A DNA stretch of 44,755 nt from a virus, in IMG/VR virus record IMGVR_UViG_3300044630_006279, positions 1 to 44,755 of that record. One strand, 5' to 3'. Under the pieces are notes generated by a model. That model was not told where the DNA came from, made no database searches, and saw only the letters and a program-made list of their open reading frames with translations. Both the position numbers and the translations under genes were made by a program. Position 1 is the first letter of the stretch; each line of letters starts with the position of its first letter. Of the stretch, positions 1-8,568 are shown piece after piece.

Positions 1-2
1 GA

Positions 3-467
3 GACCGCCATGGAGGGAACTTCTTTGTAGCGACTGACTCCAGTGGTAAGAAGCGGTTCGTCCCAATTGATCCTTCTCTTGGGTTTGATGTCAACTGGGG
101 TGGGCGGGCTCACGAAAATTATGATGGTAACGACGAAGGATTACGAGGCTTTTTAGGCAACGATGTTGGTGGTAGAAGAAACGAGATGCTTGCAACATTG
201 AGACAGCAATTCAAAGATAGGCAAATAAGTCGGCGCGAGATACTCTTAGCCGTTGAAGAGGTTCAGAAGTCCATCCGTGAGGCAGAGCGTAAAAACCCGT
301 ATATGAATGTTGTTGAAGATGTACTGAAAGCCGGTGGGGATGGAACCGCTAACCCTAGGGGTGGGGATCAGGCTCTTTTGAGGGTTGGCGTAAAACCGCA
401 AAGAAAAATGAAATATATAACAGATGTTGACCCCGGCAGACTTGCTGATTTGATTATAGGATCATAG
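3..467 (+). CDS. C-terminal part of a kinase-like modular phage protein (truncated by window edge)
   Basis: The frame is open from base 3, so this is the 3' end of a longer gene and not a gene starting at the ATG at 186. The first codons read D-R-H-G-G-N (3-20), the catalytic-loop pattern D-x4-N of atypical kinases (HipA / PI3-4-kinase-like). A second acidic residue follows in P-I-D (Asp at 69-71), in the place of the metal-binding Asp. The 953-aa protein downstream has the same pair (D-R-H-A-G-N and P-I-D), so the two are probably paralogues. The rest is a charged helical tail ending in GRLADLIIGS. Kinase fold is inferred from motifs only; activity and substrate are unknown. Confidence 0.7.
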   Translation, partial: DRHGGNFFVATDSSGKKRFVPIDPSLGFDVNWGGRAHENYDGNDEGLRGFLGNDVGGRRNEMLATLRQQFKDRQISRREILLAVEEVQKSIREAERKNPYMNVVEDVLKAGGDGTANPRGGDQALLRVGVKPQRKMKYITDVDPGRLADLIIGS

Positions 468-472
468 GAACC

Positions 473-769
473 ATGAGAGCAGCGATCATCACCTCCAAAG
501 ACCCACTAGTTCAGGTGGATCCACTCGTCATAGTTGAGGACGATAAAGGGATTATTAAGTATTACTCAAAGGATAAAGATTCCGACAAAAAGGATAATGA
601 ACACTTTTTGGCGGTCAAGAAAGGCTCGTCGGATAAGGCTGACCTTGAGAGTATGTTGCATGGGTACTCATACCGTCATGCAGAAATACTTGAGTACAAG
701 GGTTCAAATAAGGATAAAATTAATAATTTCCTAGTTGCCTTGGGTCACAAAAAATTAGATAACAAATAA
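473..769 (+). CDS. Small hypothetical protein paired with the upstream modular protein
   Basis: 98 aa, starting 5 bases after the upstream stop, with a weak AGGAA just before the ATG. It is rich in Lys and Asp, with a short beta-like N-terminus and a charged middle (K-D-K-D-S-D-K-K). No family recognised. Its position directly behind a very large modular protein recurs at 3764-4084 and 7054-7287, although the three small proteins do not look alike in sequence. A cognate partner, chaperone or immunity-like role is inference from position only. Confidence 0.6.
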   Translation: MRAAIITSKDPLVQVDPLVIVEDDKGIIKYYSKDKDSDKKDNEHFLAVKKGSSDKADLESMLHGYSYRHAEILEYKGSNKDKINNFLVALGHKKLDNK

Positions 770-807
770 TATATTGACATCAACCTAAAATTAATATCAC
801 CCACTTA

Positions 808-888
808 GTGATACCATTTTACGGTAGCGATAATGCAACCTCAAGATTTGCATGGCTTGCTGAATATCTTCACGAATGTGGAAAGTAA
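808..888 (+). CDS. Possible 26-aa microprotein or gene remnant
   Basis: A GTG-initiated frame reading VIPFYGSDNATSRFAWLAEY then LHECGK and TAA, ending 3 bases before the ATG of the 953-aa gene. The composition looks like real protein rather than intergenic noise. The frame stays open upstream to 778 but has no ATG and no clear Shine-Dalgarno. It may be the tail of a degraded gene, or a short cistron coupled to the next start. Low certainty. Confidence 0.25.
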   Translation: MIPFYGSDNATSRFAWLAEYLHECGK

Positions 889-891
889 ACA

Positions 892-3753
892 ATGAACCTA
901 GTTTTCATTATCAAAAATCGCGACAACACACCATTTATGGTCGTCTCAACGACCCCTGAAGGATCCACCTTCAAGCCAATGACCGAAGCCGCTAAAGAAG
1001 TTGCCAAATTTCTCCGTCAAGAATATGGCAAAACACCTATAACAAAACCTGAACTAGTTCAAACAATGGACTCATCAAAAATTATTGAAGGTCCAAGCCC
1101 ATCAGGATCAGCGATAGAGAAAAAGGTTGCAAACCTTGCATTCCTTAAACAGGAAATTGTAGAAACCAAAAACCTTCCTGTTCTGTCAATATCTGAGGTT
1201 TTACTTTCTGAGTTTTCAAACGAAGAATTCCGAAATGTTCTGAGTTTTAAGGCTTCATCATTTATCTCTGATCAAACCCAATCATCTTTCAACTTTGAAA
1301 TCAAAGGTGTGCGAGCAATTTGGGATCCGAGTCTTTCTATTCCCGGCACTAACCGTCGTGGTGGTTTCCGATGCCCTGTAGGGACACGATATGGCGGACA
1401 GATCACCGATCGCTTTGGTCGTTCGTGTGGTTGGGGCGTAGCACGCCGTATCGCCAACCAAATCGCTGACATTGGTGAACGCTTAGAACAACGAGATGAC
1501 GACAAACGAAAGCGTCGCCTTGACCGTCGTAACGCACGAATGATGAGACGGCTTGGTGGGGTTCCCGAGACTGGTCGCGTTGAAGGTGGTTTAAGAGGAA
1601 TTGCTGATCGTCTTGAAGGTGGTGACAAACCGAAACCACGAAGGGCTCGTGGTGGAGGTAGAGAATTCGCTGCCGAAGTTTGGAATGCAAGCAATGTTGG
1701 CAGAGTTGTGAACGCTGTTAGAGGTGAAAGACAGCAAGGTAATGAACAGGCAGAAGTGGATGCACCGTCTGCTCGCCGACCACAAAACAGGAGACGCGAT
1801 GTTATTCCAGAAACAGCGCCAACACCTGCGCCAAAACCTCGTCCTACACGCCGACCTGCACCAGCAGGACAACGACGACCACAGCCACGCCCACGCGTTG
1901 CACCACAACCAGCCAATGTTGATGTACTGACAGCACGCGAAGCATCAGACGCAGGAGCATCAGAAGATTTCAGCCCATATGTATTAAGAAAATACAACGA
2001 ATACGCTAAGCGTGTTCGTGAAATCCGTGCAGGTGGTGGAAATGCTGGAATGTTGACACGCCGCGAATGGTATGCAATCAACAAACCTAATCTTCGTGAC
2101 GCTTGGAAAGATGCTCACGGTCGTAGCGCACCACAAGATTTTGAACCACCGACACCGCAGGCTCGTCGTCCAAGGAATAACCGTGGTCGTCGCAAGAAGG
2201 CAACGACAGCAGGCGCCGCCCGTAGCGCAACTCGGAAACCCGCACCTGATGATGTACCTGAACCAGCACCAGTAAAACCTGTGCGCCCTGCGGCAAGGAA
2301 TCCTCGTCTTGAACCAACACAAGATTTTGACCACACTGGTGTTGCTTATAGCCGATTTGAAGATGCCAAAGAAAAGGCTAACCGCCTCGCAAGACTTGAG
2401 AACCGTCAATTCCATGTTGTTGCATATACGCAAAATGGAAAATCCTCTGGTCGTGATGCGTATTATGTATTAGACGATGATCAGATGATGGCAGTTAGAG
2501 GAAACCAACAACTCCAAGACCGTAGAATGGTCAGAGAAGAATTTGGTGTTCCTGCTGGAGGATTGACCGCTCTTCGCAACAGGATAAATGCACAATTAAA
2601 CGCCCCTACCCCACCATCACAGGGGGATGGTTCGCCAACACCACCAGAACCTCCAACACCACCAACTCCCCCAAGAGCGCCGAGAGTAAGAAACGCACCA
2701 AAAAATAATGTTGTTTCACTTGACGAAGAAGCCGCGAAGAGAGTCAATGACCGAAACGTTGCAGGGATAAAGAAAAGCAAAGCGTCACGGTTCAATAAAA
2801 ACCATGGTCACGTTGAAATAGATGGAATACTTGTCCCCAAGGCAGTGAAAAAGGGCAACGCAAACATTTCAACACAAGCAAAAGCAAATCAGTTTGTGAA
2901 AAATGGCGGAGATCTTGATGATGTCCCAGATGCTTTCCTGAAAGATGCGATTCTTGCCAATGGAAACTATCCGAACGAGCCTGCTGGTCAGATCTCAAAA
3001 CGATTTAAGTTGTTGGCTGATCCGGGTAACGGAATCAACAACAGGGCGTCACGAAGCAAAAAGAACAAAACATATGTAGTGGAAGATGCTGTTTCTGGTA
3101 AAAAATATATCCTAAAGAGCCCGTCTTTTGTTGAAAATGAATTTATTGGTGAACAATACGCAGCGGTGCTTGGTCAAGCATTTGGCAGACCGATGTCTAG
3201 AGTGAGAATTGCTGGAGACATGGTTAGTATTCGTGGTCACCGAAATATAACTAGGAATGCGGCAATTCTTGTAGAGCATTATGGTGATGTAGTTGACGGT
3301 GACATAAAGGCTGGACGGAATCGTCCAAATCAGATAGATCCAGTAGCGCAAGGAATGGTGCGAGTTTTGGATCGCGTTATGGGCAATCCCGATAGGCATG
3401 CAGGCAACTACCTCTGGGTTGGAAATGAGCAAATCCCAATTGACCATGGCATCTACAACAACGGCGTAGGAAAAATCAGAGAACTATCCAAGGCGGATGC
3501 AAAAAGAATGCTCGCAGTTGATCAGTTCAACCGACAGGATGCACCAGCACTAGCGCAAATACAAGACTCAATTTCAAAACTCACAGTACAGCAAATTGAT
3601 CTGATTGTTGAAAACATGAAAGAGGCTTGGGGTTCATTGGATGCCGCTACGCCAGCAGATAAAATCAAGATAGATGCCTCAATTCAAGCAATACGAGTCA
3701 ATCTCAAAAATCTGAAAGAGGCTGCGGACGAGATTCGTCTTGCAAGACCATAG
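892..3753 (+). CDS. Large modular phage protein with shared Cys module and C-terminal kinase-like domain (953 aa)
   Basis: Domain order as read: a unique N-terminus (about 1-125); a conserved module (about 130-250) with W-D-P-S at 144-147 and a Cys pair C161-x17-C179; a long Arg/Pro/Ala-rich, probably disordered linker with a small folded-looking insert (about 480-555) and a Pro-Thr hinge near 573-600; and a C-terminal region (about 640-953). That region has atypical-kinase landmarks: K742 in Y-I-L-K, Glu residues 748-754, the catalytic loop D834-R-H-A-G-N839, and D851 in I-P-I-D. The 990-aa neighbour shares the module at about 90% protein identity by eye, while many third codon positions differ. 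Location before the capsid gene suggests a virion or assembly protein. Phosphorylation targets are unknown; the C-terminus could also be a HipA-like toxin or effector. Confidence 0.75.
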   Translation: MNLVFIIKNRDNTPFMVVSTTPEGSTFKPMTEAAKEVAKFLRQEYGKTPITKPELVQTMDSSKIIEGPSPSGSAIEKKVANLAFLKQEIVETKNLPVLSISEVLLSEFSNEEFRNVLSFKASSFISDQTQSSFNFEIKGVRAIWDPSLSIPGTNRRGGFRCPVGTRYGGQITDRFGRSCGWGVARRIANQIADIGERLEQRDDDKRKRRLDRRNARMMRRLGGVPETGRVEGGLRGIADRLEGGDKPKPRRARGGGREFAAEVWNASNVGRVVNAVRGERQQGNEQAEVDAPSARRPQNRRRDVIPETAPTPAPKPRPTRRPAPAGQRRPQPRPRVAPQPANVDVLTAREASDAGASEDFSPYVLRKYNEYAKRVREIRAGGGNAGMLTRREWYAINKPNLRDAWKDAHGRSAPQDFEPPTPQARRPRNNRGRRKKATTAGAARSATRKPAPDDVPEPAPVKPVRPAARNPRLEPTQDFDHTGVAYSRFEDAKEKANRLARLENRQFHVVAYTQNGKSSGRDAYYVLDDDQMMAVRGNQQLQDRRMVREEFGVPAGGLTALRNRINAQLNAPTPPSQGDGSPTPPEPPTPPTPPRAPRVRNAPKNNVVSLDEEAAKRVNDRNVAGIKKSKASRFNKNHGHVEIDGILVPKAVKKGNANISTQAKANQFVKNGGDLDDVPDAFLKDAILANGNYPNEPAGQISKRFKLLADPGNGINNRASRSKKNKTYVVEDAVSGKKYILKSPSFVENEFIGEQYAAVLGQAFGRPMSRVRIAGDMVSIRGHRNITRNAAILVEHYGDVVDGDIKAGRNRPNQIDPVAQGMVRVLDRVMGNPDRHAGNYLWVGNEQIPIDHGIYNNGVGKIRELSKADAKRMLAVDQFNRQDAPALAQIQDSISKLTVQQIDLIVENMKEAWGSLDAATPADKIKIDASIQAIRVNLKNLKEAADEIRLARP

Positions 3754-3763
3754 GGAGAAACAA

Positions 3764-4084
3764 ATGATTGAAGATGGATATTTTGTAAGTTTCTTTTCTG
3801 ATGATGAAGCAAAGAAACAGGAACCACGCAACATCGTTGTAATCAAAAACGGAAAAGTTTCTATATATGTAAATCCAAAAGAAAATGAAAACGACAAGAA
3901 TTGGTTATCTTCTCTTAAGGAGAGATTGTCAAAAGTTGAAAATGACAAAAAGAAGTATGAATACGAAGCATTATCACTTGAGAGTTTTTGGGATTGGAAT
4001 GGCTATACGCCAAATCCTTCAGATTTCATTGAACCAAATCAGTATGACGGCAAGTACGACACCCTTATAGGAAAATGGAAATAA
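3764..4084 (+). CDS. Small acidic hypothetical protein between two modular proteins (106 aa)
   Basis: Start set at the ATG at 3764 because AGGGAG lies 6 bases upstream (3752-3757). The frame extends 8 codons further to a TTG inside the upstream gene, but without a ribosome site. The protein is rich in Lys, Asp, Glu and aromatic residues (for example F-W-D-W-N-G-Y), with a coiled-coil-like middle. It begins 10 bases after the 953-aa gene and its stop directly abuts the next ATG, so the three are almost certainly co-translated. No family recognised. The position matches that of the small proteins at 473 and 7054. Confidence 0.65.
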   Translation: MIEDGYFVSFFSDDEAKKQEPRNIVVIKNGKVSIYVNPKENENDKNWLSSLKERLSKVENDKKKYEYEALSLESFWDWNGYTPNPSDFIEPNQYDGKYDTLIGKWK

Positions 4085-7057
4085 ATGCTTCAGAACATTG
4101 TTGACTTTAAAGCAAAATCTTTCCTTAGTGAAAGAAACACGTCAACGATGGCTTACGAAGTTAAGGCTGTCCGTGCTATGTGGGATCCGAGTCTTTCCAT
4201 ACCGGGAACCAACCGTCGCGGTGGATGGCGTTGTCCAGTTGGTACTCGTTACGGTGGACAAATAACTGATCGTTTTGGTAGATCCTGTGGATGGGGTGTA
4301 GCCCGTCGGATTGCAAACCAAATATCTGACATTGGTCAACGCTTGGAAAATGTTGATGATGCTCGTAGGGGTCGTCGTATTGCTCGCCGTGAACGACGGA
4401 TACTTGCAAGACTTAATCCCAATGGTGGTGGCGCTGGTCGTCTTGAGCAAGGTTTGCGTGGCGTTGCCGAACGATTGGACGGCGGAGACGCACCTAGCCC
4501 TCGTGGTGATCGTAGGCGAACTGTTGTTGCTCGACCACCATCGGTTGATGCACCTGACACACCACGAGAATTAGCCCCTGCTCGTCCGCCTCGTAACAAT
4601 AGGAATCTCCTCGCGGCTGAACCACTAAATGTTCTGCAAGAAATGCGTGACGAATTAGAAAACGCTACTGGCGGAAGAGACAGCGACGATTACAAGCGTG
4701 TAATTGCGGAATTGAAACGACGCAATGCTGTTGCTCGTCCTGCCCGCAGACGGCGTGCAGTACAGCCAAGGGGTGAAGGTAATCTACGCGAATCAGAACA
4801 ACGACGCATGGATCGTGAAATTGAACAACCCGGTGCACCGCGTACTGGCGAAGCACCTGCTCGCCGTCGTCGCCGTGCAGTTGTTGAAGCAACAAAGAAG
4901 CCAAAAGCACCAAAACAAGAAAAAGAAAATGCTGTTGAAAAACCTATAGTTGAGCCAAAGATTGTTAAACCTCGTCGCCCTAGGAAAAACCCTGAAGGTG
5001 ACATAGGCGCGATGCTCAACGCTGAATCAGAACAGCGAAGGGTTCCAAAACCAGCACCTCGCGGAGATAGCGACAACGCGGCTCGTTCAGAGGAGATGAG
5101 GCGAAACCGTGAGGCGATGGCTCTGGCTGCCATCGCTGACGCACAAAAAAGAAAACGAGCAAGGAAGGCTGCACGAAAAGTTGACTTGAATCAAGCGTTG
5201 AACGACGACAATTTTCAAGAATATGTTGTTCGTGACGTCATTCCAAATGACCGAATAATGATTGTTAATGATCCAGCCAATTTTCCGCAAACTCCTGCCA
5301 GAAAAAGAGATAAAAGGGATGAAGCAAGCGCAAAAATTACTGCATCAAACGCAAGGTTGGAGCGTCTACAACAAGCAATTGACAGAGGCGAACTTTCAGA
5401 CAATGACTTCATTGAACGAAATGGTGAAAAAATCAATATCGCACGAGTCAAGACATACATTAAGGATTACCGCGATTCGTGGCAGGAAATTCTTGATGCC
5501 AACAAAGATGAAGTCGCCGCTCCCGTACCTGCGATTGACCCGATTGACGCACCATTCAAAACACCAAAACGAGTTAAACCAAATCCTCCAAACATTGGTG
5601 ATGAATCACCATCTGAACTTGTATTCAAACCAGCAAAAATAGACGTAGCGAACCTTTCTACGGCAAACGAAAAAATCGTAGAAGATGTATTGCTCCAAAT
5701 CAAAGACCCTAAAAATCTACAAAACTTTGGGCGGCATATTGACGAAATGATATTTAATGACAATCAGGGTCGAATGGCTGCTGAAAGAGATTTTCAAGAT
5801 TTGCTTCAATCAATAATTGAGAAATATAAAGCCAATCCTCAAATTGATTTGAAAAAAACAATTGAAGAAGCACAAGCATCCTATGTGCGAAGAATTGCTT
5901 TAAACAGACTCAAACTCAGTGAGGCTTTGAACAGGGACAAAGCCGCTGTTGATAGTGCTTGGGCTTTAATAAAGAACCCAACAGGAAATCTCAGTCCAAC
6001 GCAAATGGAAGAACTACGCGTCAGCAAGGCAAAAGATATTGCCAAAATGAAAGAAAGTATTGGACGATACGAGCAGATGCTGAAGAATTATGATCGTTTT
6101 GAACCTGAAGTTGACAAAGCAGTAAAAAGAATTCAAAGAGGATTGAATTTCAACCCTGACGCAACTGGTGTTGTGAAACCACTAGACGAAGATGTTGTGA
6201 AGAAGATCAAATCACAAATTGACGATGCCATAAAGCGTCGTAGCGGAAAACTTGCTAAGTATATGGAAAAGCGTTACGGTACTGGAAAGAAACCATTTGA
6301 GGATATGACGCCAGAAAAATGGCGCTCGCTTGACTTTGCGGGGAAAAAGAAGTATTTAGAAGAAGCGTATGGTCATTCTCGTATTGAGGGTGCAAATGGA
6401 AAACTTTACAATGCGGTAGCAACGGTGCGAATAGGGAACAACGATCAGCACAGCGTGAGTGTCGTATTCAATGAAATTGATGCAAACGGGAATATTGTTC
6501 GTGCAGCAATTGGTGATTCCGGTCGCCTCGTGAGCGTAAATAGTGGATATGTAAAACAATCAACCATGTTCGTGAGAAGCAAAATGGACAGAGGCGCTGA
6601 CATACAGACAATCTATAATCAGCATGCGTTTCTTTTCTTAAAGCAGATTGGTATCAGTAAAGCAAAAGTTGGTGCAGTTGATGACGGTCAATATGTTTGG
6701 GCGAGAGTTGGTTTTAATGGTGGCAATATACCCGAAAACAGACTAGGGGGATTCAAAAAAGCGCTATCTTTTTATGAAAACTTTGGTGCGGGTGGTTTGA
6801 TTAACTCTGAAGCGGAGTATTTTAGAATCAAATCAATGATTGCTCAAACTCGTGGCGGTAAAAAGTTTATTCACCAAGATTGGATTTTTGCTATTGATGA
6901 TCCCGCTAATGACAAAGTCCGCAGGGAGTTTGTTAAGCATTGGTTCAAGAGCAATCTTCCGTTTAGTAGTGGAACTTTCTCTTTTGCTAAAAACAAGATA
7001 GGTGGAACTGCTCCACGGAGACAAAGAGCACGAGCAATACCAAGGGGCAACGCGTGA
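4085..7057 (+). CDS. Large modular phage protein sharing the Cys module, different C-terminus (990 aa)
   Basis: The start at 4085 is supported by homology: residues 4-32 align with the 953-aa protein just before its module. The shared module spans about 28-135, with W33, C50-x17-C68 and G-L-R-G-V-A-E-R-L-D-G-G-D. An Arg/Ala/Pro-rich linker follows to about 330, then helical, Lys/Glu-rich segments (about 340-730). The final domain (about 740-985) contains Q-Y-V-W-A-R-V-G-F, with no kinase motifs. I do not recognise that domain; its beta/alpha look would fit an acetyltransferase-like or other small enzyme fold, but this is a guess. Same N-terminal module plus different C-terminal cargo is the main point of interest. 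Confidence 0.75.
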   Translation: MLQNIVDFKAKSFLSERNTSTMAYEVKAVRAMWDPSLSIPGTNRRGGWRCPVGTRYGGQITDRFGRSCGWGVARRIANQISDIGQRLENVDDARRGRRIARRERRILARLNPNGGGAGRLEQGLRGVAERLDGGDAPSPRGDRRRTVVARPPSVDAPDTPRELAPARPPRNNRNLLAAEPLNVLQEMRDELENATGGRDSDDYKRVIAELKRRNAVARPARRRRAVQPRGEGNLRESEQRRMDREIEQPGAPRTGEAPARRRRRAVVEATKKPKAPKQEKENAVEKPIVEPKIVKPRRPRKNPEGDIGAMLNAESEQRRVPKPAPRGDSDNAARSEEMRRNREAMALAAIADAQKRKRARKAARKVDLNQALNDDNFQEYVVRDVIPNDRIMIVNDPANFPQTPARKRDKRDEASAKITASNARLERLQQAIDRGELSDNDFIERNGEKINIARVKTYIKDYRDSWQEILDANKDEVAAPVPAIDPIDAPFKTPKRVKPNPPNIGDESPSELVFKPAKIDVANLSTANEKIVEDVLLQIKDPKNLQNFGRHIDEMIFNDNQGRMAAERDFQDLLQSIIEKYKANPQIDLKKTIEEAQASYVRRIALNRLKLSEALNRDKAAVDSAWALIKNPTGNLSPTQMEELRVSKAKDIAKMKESIGRYEQMLKNYDRFEPEVDKAVKRIQRGLNFNPDATGVVKPLDEDVVKKIKSQIDDAIKRRSGKLAKYMEKRYGTGKKPFEDMTPEKWRSLDFAGKKKYLEEAYGHSRIEGANGKLYNAVATVRIGNNDQHSVSVVFNEIDANGNIVRAAIGDSGRLVSVNSGYVKQSTMFVRSKMDRGADIQTIYNQHAFLFLKQIGISKAKVGAVDDGQYVWARVGFNGGNIPENRLGGFKKALSFYENFGAGGLINSEAEYFRIKSMIAQTRGGKKFIHQDWIFAIDDPANDKVRREFVKHWFKSNLPFSSGTFSFAKNKIGGTAPRRQRARAIPRGNA

Positions 7058-7287
7058 AACTTTCAGAAGAACAAAAAAATTCAATAAAAGACCAATTGTT
7101 GTCAACTATCAAAAATTCGGAGACGCGTTCAAAGATTATTTCAATTGCTACTGGATACGCTGACGAAACTGGTGAAGATGGAGATCTTGAATCAATGGTA
7201 TTGTTTTTGATGGATAGCGAGAATTCTTCAAAGATTGATGAACTATTTGAACAATACGGTATGTCTATGCCTTACACGGCGGAATAA
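7054..7287 (+). CDS. Small acidic hypothetical protein (77 aa)
   Basis: GTG start overlapping the upstream TGA by 4 bases (GTGA), with AAGGGG at 7041-7046 as ribosome site. The protein is acidic and mostly helical, with a D-E-T-G-E-D-G-D run. It is the third small gene placed directly after a large modular gene. No family recognised; the coupling implies matched amounts with the 990-aa protein. Confidence 0.65.
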   Translation: MKLSEEQKNSIKDQLLSTIKNSETRSKIISIATGYADETGEDGDLESMVLFLMDSENSSKIDELFEQYGMSMPYTAE

Positions 7288-7294
7288 TAAATAA

Positions 7295-8434
7295 ATGACC
7301 GATCCTAAAACAACGCGAGATCAGGCTCTTCGTGTTGCACGCATGCTTGGATGCCAAGGCGTATACGAAGACGGCAAAGGTTGGATGCCTTGCGCCTCGC
7401 GTGAAGAATATGAAGCCATCAAAAAAGGCAAAGACGAATACTTGAAAGTTCGTGCTTCTAAGAAGAAGAAGCCGTTGCCGAAAATGGTTCAACGGACAAA
7501 GCGTTTAGAAACAAAGTCTGATGCATATTACGAGAATCGTGCTGATGCTGTCGCTATTTCTAAGGCTCGTGGTTGTGGTGGTGTGCGAACCATCCTTCTT
7601 GCAGGGAAAAAGTATTATGCGGTTTGTAACCACAAGGCACCTAAACGGGGTTGGGAGAACCTTGATGAGAAACCTATTTCCGGTATCGCAACCTTGCCGG
7701 GTGGCGGACTTGTAACAGGCTCGTTTTCTGGTAAGTCTTTAGAAGAAAAGGGTTTCGTTAACTTTGTTAGCCGTTCAACAGACCCTGATACGTTCAGCGA
7801 TCCTGATTCTGCTCGTATCCGTTCAAGGAATCTTGGCTGTATCGGTATTCGCCGTTATACGGCACGGGATGGGAAACTTGTTTGGCTTCCATGTTCTAAT
7901 GTGTCTGACTACAACCGCGTCACAGGTATCCGAGGGGATAACAGCCCTAGGAATAAACCTCGCCGAAAGGGGGCGGGTTTTGGTAAAAAGGATGATCAGG
8001 GTTCAATGGCTCAGACTGGTCTGGTGTCTTTCAAGGGTGTACCGAAACCTAAAAAGAAACCACCAACCGTGACAAGTGGCGATATCAATGATTTGGCTGT
8101 ACGAGTAAGAAACAACAACGCTAAAGCAAAAACAACAGCAAAAACCAACCTTCGTGACCTCAAAATAGTTTTCATGCGAGGCTTGGAAGATGGTTCAAAA
8201 GAGATTGCCAAGAAGCGCGTCTACAAGTTTTTGGCGTTGCTGAACTCAGACAAACCTGCCGATGTAAAATACTTTGATGACAACGACCTACTCCCGTTGG
8301 ATCACCCATGGAGAAACCGCAAAACAAGCAAAAAGTGGGCTGGATTCCAAGAAGGCGAATACGGCGTCAAATATTCCAAAGGCTGTTGCCCACGAGTAGT
8401 GAAACGACACTACTCAAATTCCCTAACTTTTTAG
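7295..8434 (+). CDS. Cys-repeat phage protein with three GC...C modules (379 aa)
   Basis: Three copies of a roughly 30-residue motif: A-x-x-x-x-x-G-C-x-G-V/I, a short variable stretch, then an aromatic residue and x-C. The Cys pairs are C20/C33, C94/C111 and C182/C200. The first reads M-L-G-C-Q-G-V ... W-M-P-C, and the third N-L-G-C-I-G-I ... W-L-P-C. A basic linker (about 210-260) and a helical C-terminal part follow, ending with C-C-P. Such repeats suggest small metal-binding or disulfide-knotted units. The gene lies between the modular proteins and the capsid gene, so a head or scaffold-associated role is plausible. ATG at 7295 follows the previous stop by 7 bases; AATAAT precedes it rather than a strong Shine-Dalgarno. 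Confidence 0.65.
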   Translation: MTDPKTTRDQALRVARMLGCQGVYEDGKGWMPCASREEYEAIKKGKDEYLKVRASKKKKPLPKMVQRTKRLETKSDAYYENRADAVAISKARGCGGVRTILLAGKKYYAVCNHKAPKRGWENLDEKPISGIATLPGGGLVTGSFSGKSLEEKGFVNFVSRSTDPDTFSDPDSARIRSRNLGCIGIRRYTARDGKLVWLPCSNVSDYNRVTGIRGDNSPRNKPRRKGAGFGKKDDQGSMAQTGLVSFKGVPKPKKKPPTVTSGDINDLAVRVRNNNAKAKTTAKTNLRDLKIVFMRGLEDGSKEIAKKRVYKFLALLNSDKPADVKYFDDNDLLPLDHPWRNRKTSKKWAGFQEGEYGVKYSKGCCPRVVKRHYSNSLTF

Positions 8435-8437
8435 GGG

Positions 8438-8466
8438 TTGCATTTTTAATACTACTTTGATGTTAT
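8438..8466 (+). promoter_or_regulatory. Putative promoter of the major capsid gene
   Basis: TTGCAT at 8438-8443, 17 bases, TGTTAT at 8461-8466, inside AGGGGTTGCATTTT. The same AGGGTTGC context occurs at the promoters at 14497 and 20128 (minus). A short palindrome ATTAC-A-GTAAT lies just downstream in the leader. Confidence 0.4.
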
Positions 8467-8568
8467 TCTCGTATTACAGTAATAGTAACTGGACTAGGTG
8501 CTTACCGAAGTCTGCAATAAAAACATAAGTAATCACCAACCAAATCCAATTCACTAGGAGTGAACAAC

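Noticed and set aside
1272-2084. Long minus-strand open frame (270 codons) inside the 953-aa gene
   Set aside because: It is the mirror of the repetitive Arg/Pro-rich linker; sequence is low-complexity Ser/Arg/Pro, has no ribosome site, and the sense frame is supported by homology to the next gene.
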